A DNA stretch of 10,069 bases from DSNY01 sp037446035 (GTDB lineage Bacteria > Pseudomonadota > Gammaproteobacteria > Burkholderiales > Burkholderiaceae_F). Position numbers and translations under genes: made by a program. The DNA is taken from assembly GCA_037446035.1 (NCBI GenBank), contig JBBIJJ010000128.1:1-10069 (forward strand). Reading direction: 5' to 3'. The notes under the pieces were generated by a model. The model was given only the letters and a program-made list of their open reading frames with translations, searched no databases and was not told where the DNA came from. Below, piece after piece: positions 7,179 to 10,069 of the stretch. Positions within the stretch are counted from its first letter, which is position 1. The number at the start of each line of letters is the position of its first letter.

Positions 7179-7955
7179 TCACGTCCCGATGTTCAGAATC
7201 GCCGATTCGCCGTCGCGCCGGCCGAGCAGCGATATCAGCCCGGTCAGTTGCGTCTTCACGCCGGGGTCGGCGCTCGGCACGGCTCGTGCCACGCCTTGAA
7301 AGCGTAAGCGCCCACCCTCTGCGATTGTGCCACTGCCCGTCAGTTCCAAGGGACCGGAAAGGGTTAGTAGATTCAGTTGAGTTCCGGGGAACACGCCGTT
7401 GGTTTGCAGGCGGTAATGTCCCATCGGCGATACCGGCGTCAGGGCGCTCGATGCGTACTGCCACTCGGCCGACAGGTTGCCTTGCCAGCGCCCGGGTTCG
7501 ATCTGCAGTCGATCCCAGGTCACGGTCACCACGCCGCCCGGCCGCACCGTGTTCCACGGCGCGCCCAGCCCGGTCAGCAGCGACGCGGGCAGACGCACGG
7601 TCGCGGCGCCCAGCGTGGCGCGGCCGCTCGGCCAGGCGCGGATCGCGAGCGGCTGCGACAGCGCCGACGGATGCCGCAATGTCAGATCGACCGTTCCGGT
7701 CAAAAGCTGCCAGGGCGAAAGCCGCCAGGACAGACGCTCCGGCAGGCTCGCGCGCACCGCGCCCGGTCCGCCGCCCGAGGTGAGGACCAACGTCGCTTCG
7801 CCGCTCCAGAGCGTACCCTTCGATTCGGCAAGTTCGACGCGTCCCTGCGTCGCGCTCGCAACGGCCGCGGCGAGCCATTGCGCCGGCGCCAGTGCGCCCA
7901 CCGTCGCGACGATCGCGATCAGCGCGACGATCCCATAGCCGATCCAGCGCAGCAC
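7179..7955 (-). CDS. gspN: Type II secretion protein GspN
   Basis: GspN (258 residues, normal length) is a bitopic inner-membrane accessory of the type II system, present in only some species. Its exact role is not settled. The sequence shows a short cytoplasmic N-terminus and one membrane helix (about 5-23). The periplasmic domain carries family patterns: LAESKGTLWSGEA (42-54), GHYRL (179-183), LTGSGTIAEGGRLRF (205-219) and a terminal LLGRRDG (243-249). The start is GTG, chosen because GAGGT lies 6 nt upstream and because it gives the expected short N-terminus. It begins 9 bp after gspM and ends 1 bp before gspD, so it is part of the operon. Confidence 0.92.
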   Translation of the reverse strand: MLRWIGYGIVALIAIVATVGALAPAQWLAAAVASATQGRVELAESKGTLWSGEATLVLTSGGGPGAVRASLPERLSWRLSPWQLLTGTVDLTLRHPSALSQPLAIRAWPSGRATLGAATVRLPASLLTGLGAPWNTVRPGGVVTVTWDRLQIEPGRWQGNLSAEWQYASSALTPVSPMGHYRLQTNGVFPGTQLNLLTLSGPLELTGSGTIAEGGRLRFQGVARAVPSADPGVKTQLTGLISLLGRRDGESAILNIGT

Positions 7956-7961
7956 GGTGCG

Positions 7962-7966
7962 ACCTC
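7962..7966 (-). promoter_or_regulatory. Ribosome binding site deciding the GTG start of gspN
   Basis: The minus strand reads GAGGT, 6 nt before GTG at 7955, and overlaps the gspM stop codon (TGA at 7967-7965). Good strength and spacing support the GTG as the start and suggest coupling to gspM translation. Confidence 0.6.
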
Positions 7967-8459
7967 ACCCGGCGCGGCGCGCGAGCCGCAGCGCCAGCTC
8001 GACGTCGACGTTGCCCGGCGTCGCCGTCGCCGTCGCGTTGACGCTGGTGGCGCGCGCGCCCAGCTCGCGTTCGGTGCGCGCGAGCCACGCGGCCCAGGTC
8101 GCATACGGCACGTTGGTAAAGGTGAGCTGCAGGTCGCCGTCTGCGAGCGGCACGATGCGCGTGGCCTTGAGCCCGGCGGCGGCGAGCGACTTTTCGAGCG
8201 CGCCGCGCGCTTCCTGCGGCGAAACGGTCGCAACCTGCGCGCGCGACTTGAGACTTCTGACCTCGCCGAGCAGCGCCTCCAGCTTCGCGGCCTGCGCGCG
8301 CGCCTGCGGCAGCCCGCGCTCCAGCCGTGCGATGCCCGTGACCGCCGGCTCGACGGCGAGCAGGTACAGCAACGCGATCAGCACGATCGCCGCCCCGGCA
8401 GCCAGCATCGCCTTTTCGCGCGGGGCGCGCTCGGACCAGAACTGCGCGATCGCGTTCAT
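7965..8459 (-). CDS. gspM: Type II secretion inner-membrane protein GspM
   Basis: GspM (164 residues) is a small bitopic protein that pairs with GspL and stabilises the inner-membrane platform. It has a short cytoplasmic N-terminus with the typical FWSERAPREK pattern (7-16), one membrane helix (about 18-36), a predicted coiled-coil stretch (about 43-72) and a small periplasmic alpha/beta domain. That domain carries the family-like DGDLQLTFTNVPYATWAAWL (107-126). Length and layout are normal. The ATG at 8459 comes 2 bp after gspL and follows a strong GGAGG with 6-nt spacing. Confidence 0.94.
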   Translation of the reverse strand: MNAIAQFWSERAPREKAMLAAGAAIVLIALLYLLAVEPAVTGIARLERGLPQARAQAAKLEALLGEVRSLKSRAQVATVSPQEARGALEKSLAAAGLKATRIVPLADGDLQLTFTNVPYATWAAWLARTERELGARATSVNATATATPGNVDVELALRLARRAG

Positions 8460-8461
8460 CG

Positions 8462-9724
8462 TCAGCCTCCGCTCGGCGCGAGCCGCGCCGAGCCGTCCGC
8501 CTCGAACCGCAGGTTCAGCCCGATCTGGATCGCCTGCGCGCGCAACGTGTTCTGCAGCGCCGGGTTGTCGGCGGTGCCGGGCTTGAACTTCACCCGCAGC
8601 GCCCCTTCGCGGTACTCGATGCCGGCGACGCTGCCGATCGGCGCGAGCGAAAGCAGTTGCGCGGCCTGCGCGTTGAGCACCGAAAAGTCGTCGGCCGACG
8701 GAATGCCGGCGCGCGCGCGCAGCGCACCCAACTGCCGCTGCGTCTGCAGCACCGGGTCGACGACCGCGGTCGCCTCCGGAAACGCGCTGCGAAACGCGGT
8801 TTCCATTTGTGCGCGGATCGCCTTCGCTTCGGCCTCGAGCTTCAGCCAGTACGCGTTCATGCCGACCACGAAGGTCGCCGCCGCGACGCCGCTCCAGATC
8901 AGCGGCACCTTCAGCTTGGCCGTGGTCAGCTTCGGCAGCGACAGACTACCGAGCAACCCGCCGGGCGCAAACGCGCCCTGCAGCAGATTCACCGCCGTTT
9001 CGGTCGCCGCCACGTCGATCTCGCGTTGCGAAGCGTCGACCGCCACGCCGAGCTGCTCGGCGAACTGCACGAGCCGGCCCGCGTCGCGCCCGTACGCCTG
9101 CACGCGCTTGATGCCGAGCTGGCGGACCGCGAGCAGCAGCGGCGCGGGCACCGACGCACCGTCGAACTCGAAAGCGAAGCCGTCGTGCTTGCCGCTGCGC
9201 GCGATGCCGCGCCCGCGGTCCAGCCGCACGCTCAGCACGCCGGCGGCGGGCGCGGGCACGACGTAGATCTCAGAGTACGCCGCGCGCGGGCGGTAGCCGG
9301 CTTCGGACAGCGCGTCCAGCGCGCTCGTCAGCAGACCGCGGTCGATCACCGCGACCGGCAGTTTCGGCGCCGCGGCGATCGTCGTCACCGTACCCGAGCG
9401 CGCCTGCGGGGTGAACGCGAAGTGGCAGTCGGCCGGGTCGGACAGCAGCCGCTCCTCGAGCAGGTTCGGCAGCGCCAACCGCAGCTTCGCCTCGGGCATG
9501 CGCGGCGCATCGACGGCGGCGACGAACACGTCCGACGTGTCGAACACTAGATCGACTGCGGAGGCCTTCGGCAGCAGCGCGATCGGCGTTTCTCCGCTTT
9601 CGGTTCCCTTGGCGCCGACCGCGACGAAGCTCACGACGGTCGACGACGCGAGCTTGCCGCGCCCGCCGAGCGCGCGGTGTGGCGGCACGAAAACGAACAG
9701 GCGCTGGGCCGACTTCTCCTTCAT
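8462..9724 (-). CDS. gspL: Type II secretion platform protein GspL
   Basis: GspL (420 residues) links the ATPase to the pseudopilus. Its cytoplasmic actin-like domain binds GspE, and its periplasmic part pairs with GspM. The sequence shows a cytoplasmic domain (1 to about 270) with the conserved LPNLLEERLLSDPADCHFA region (85-103), which matches the family's 'lPyllEe.la...e..hfa'. One membrane helix follows (about 273-293). The periplasmic region has a coiled-coil stretch and a ferredoxin-like C-terminus (IEYREGALRVKF, 369-380). The ATG at 9724 was once overlapped by the gspK stop. It now lies at the border of an inserted element, with only TAGG just upstream, so its ribosome access is unusual. 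No disabling changes are seen. Confidence 0.94.
   Translation of the reverse strand: MKEKSAQRLFVFVPPHRALGGRGKLASSTVVSFVAVGAKGTESGETPIALLPKASAVDLVFDTSDVFVAAVDAPRMPEAKLRLALPNLLEERLLSDPADCHFAFTPQARSGTVTTIAAAPKLPVAVIDRGLLTSALDALSEAGYRPRAAYSEIYVVPAPAAGVLSVRLDRGRGIARSGKHDGFAFEFDGASVPAPLLLAVRQLGIKRVQAYGRDAGRLVQFAEQLGVAVDASQREIDVAATETAVNLLQGAFAPGGLLGSLSLPKLTTAKLKVPLIWSGVAAATFVVGMNAYWLKLEAEAKAIRAQMETAFRSAFPEATAVVDPVLQTQRQLGALRARAGIPSADDFSVLNAQAAQLLSLAPIGSVAGIEYREGALRVKFKPGTADNPALQNTLRAQAIQIGLNLRFEADGSARLAPSGG
8466..8470 (-). promoter_or_regulatory. Ribosome binding site of gspM
   Basis: The minus strand reads GGAGG 6 nt before the gspM ATG, inside the last codons of gspL. It is the best Shine-Dalgarno match I saw in the operon. 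Confidence 0.65.
9720..9724. repeat. Target-site duplication, left copy (TTCAT)
   Basis: TTCAT directly abuts the element's left end and matches the copy at 9902-9906. On the minus strand it reads ATGAA and supplies the gspL start codon. Confidence 0.85.
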
Positions 9725-9906
9725 CCTAGAAACGGCAGTTGAAGTGGGTGGAGTACCGAGAAACCCGTTCGCGCCAAAGGCTTGCAGTGAGCACGACCAT
9801 CACCCACTTCGAACTGCTCCGCAGTCGTCGGAATTGGCTTCAAACCCGCATGGATGCTGGCTTTCTGCCGTTTCGACGTGACGCCAATTGCCGAATCTAG
9901 GTTCAT
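9721..9906 (-). CDS. 61-codon open frame spanning the inserted element, ATGA-overlapped at both ends
   Basis: This frame starts with ATG at 9906, overlapping the gspK stop as ATGA. It crosses the whole 177-bp element without a stop and ends in TGA at 9723-9721, overlapping the gspL ATG as ATGA. The predicted peptide (MNLDSAIGVTSKRQK...LQLPFLG) has no domain, signal or membrane segment that I recognise. Its likely value, if any, is as a passage for ribosomes from gspK to gspL, because neither start has a Shine-Dalgarno sequence. A frame of this length can be open by chance, and whether it is translated is unknown. Confidence 0.35.
   Translation of the reverse strand: MNLDSAIGVTSKRQKASIHAGLKPIPTTAEQFEVGDGRAHCKPLARTGFSVLHPLQLPFLG
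9725..9901. mobile_element. 177-bp MITE-like element with 17-bp TIRs, IS1380-like ends
   Basis: The left end CCTAGAAACGGCAGTTG (9725-9741) and the reverse complement of the right end, CCTAGATTCGGCAATTG (9885-9901), match at 14 of 17 positions. The element is flanked by TTCAT on both sides (9720-9724 and 9902-9906). It encodes no transposase, and its GC content is about 56% (100 of 177) against roughly 70% nearby. Internal inverted pairs include GAAGTGGGTG (9741-9750) with CACCCACTTC (9801-9810), and GAAACGGCAG (9729-9738) with CTGCCGTTTC (9865-9874). Ends beginning CCTAGATTC with 5-bp duplications recall ISEcp1 of the IS1380 family. Family assignment is inference, but mobility is well supported by the ends plus duplication. 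Confidence 0.85.
9902..9906. repeat. Target-site duplication, right copy (TTCAT)
   Basis: TTCAT directly abuts the element's right end. On the minus strand it supplies the TGA stop of gspK and the ATG of the 61-codon frame inside the element. Confidence 0.85.
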
Positions 9907-10069
9907 AGTTCGCGCTGCCAGAGCACGGCGATCGGCGCCGGCGCACCCGGCCGGCCGCGCTTGACCAGAGCTTCCATCCCGGTGCTGGCGCGGTCAAGCC
10001 GGACGCGGCCGCGCACGAAAAAGTAGCGCGACGCCGTGGAGACATCCTGCGGCAGCAGTCCGGCCGCCT
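9903..10069 (-). CDS. gspK: Type II secretion minor pseudopilin GspK (3' end only)
   Basis: Only the last 54 codons lie in the window; the gene runs off the right edge. GspK is the large minor pseudopilin that caps the pseudopilus together with GspI and GspJ. The fragment contains the typical C-terminal pattern: a substrate-facing beta strand TASRYFFVRGRVRLDRA, then MEALVKRGRPG and VLWQREL. The stop is TGA at 9905-9903. Removing the inserted element would leave it overlapping the gspL start by ATGA, the usual tight junction between these two genes. This fragment alone cannot show whether the rest of the protein is intact. Confidence 0.85.
   Translation of the reverse strand, partial: AAGLLPQDVSTASRYFFVRGRVRLDRASTGMEALVKRGRPGAPAPIAVLWQREL

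Noticed and set aside
4310..7783. Very long plus-strand open frame (1157 codons) opposite gspD
   Set aside because: It is rich in Arg, Gly and His with no recognisable domain, and it mirrors the real gspD codon pattern. High GC makes such antisense frames open by default.
7377..9266. 629-codon plus-strand open frame opposite gspL, gspM and gspN
   Set aside because: Low-complexity Arg-rich translation crossing three well-supported genes on the other strand; a composition shadow.

Overview
The window is GC-rich (roughly 70%), densely coded DNA, almost all read from the minus strand. Codon use and the protein families suggest a betaproteobacterium, probably Burkholderiales or a relative. That assignment is inferred from family resemblance and gene content, not from a marker gene.

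Most of the window is part of a type II secretion (general secretory pathway) operon. In transcription order (right to left) it reads: the 3' end of gspK (10069-9903), a 177-bp inserted element (9901-9725), gspL, gspM, gspN, gspD, gspE and gspF. Spacing is tight (1-13 bp) from gspL to gspE. It is interrupted twice: by the inserted element between gspK and gspL, and by a 131-bp spacer with a hairpin-forming repeat between gspE and gspF. Downstream is a PLP-dependent class I/II aminotransferase (1587-436), which looks like a separate function and has its own possible -10 box. The leftmost ~435 bp hold no convincing gene but several inverted repeats.

The Gsp proteins form one envelope-spanning machine. 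GspE is the cytoplasmic ATPase. GspF, GspL and GspM form the inner-membrane platform. GspN is an inner-membrane accessory. GspK is the minor pseudopilin at the pilus tip. GspD is the outer-membrane secretin. GspC, GspG-J and the prepilin peptidase are not in the window; some may lie to the right of it.

Three things stand out. (1) The gspK-gspL spacer is a non-autonomous, IS1380-like element with 17-bp imperfect terminal inverted repeats and a perfect 5-bp target duplication (TTCAT). Removing it restores a classic ATGA stop/start overlap. The insertion rebuilt both the gspK stop and the gspL start. It also carries a 61-codon open frame that overlaps each neighbour by ATGA, so translational coupling may run through it. 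(2) GspD has a Pro/Ala-rich tail ending in a SPOR-like (peptidoglycan-binding) domain, an unusual secretin architecture. (3) A six-unit, 9-bp-periodic hairpin repeat splits gspE from gspF.
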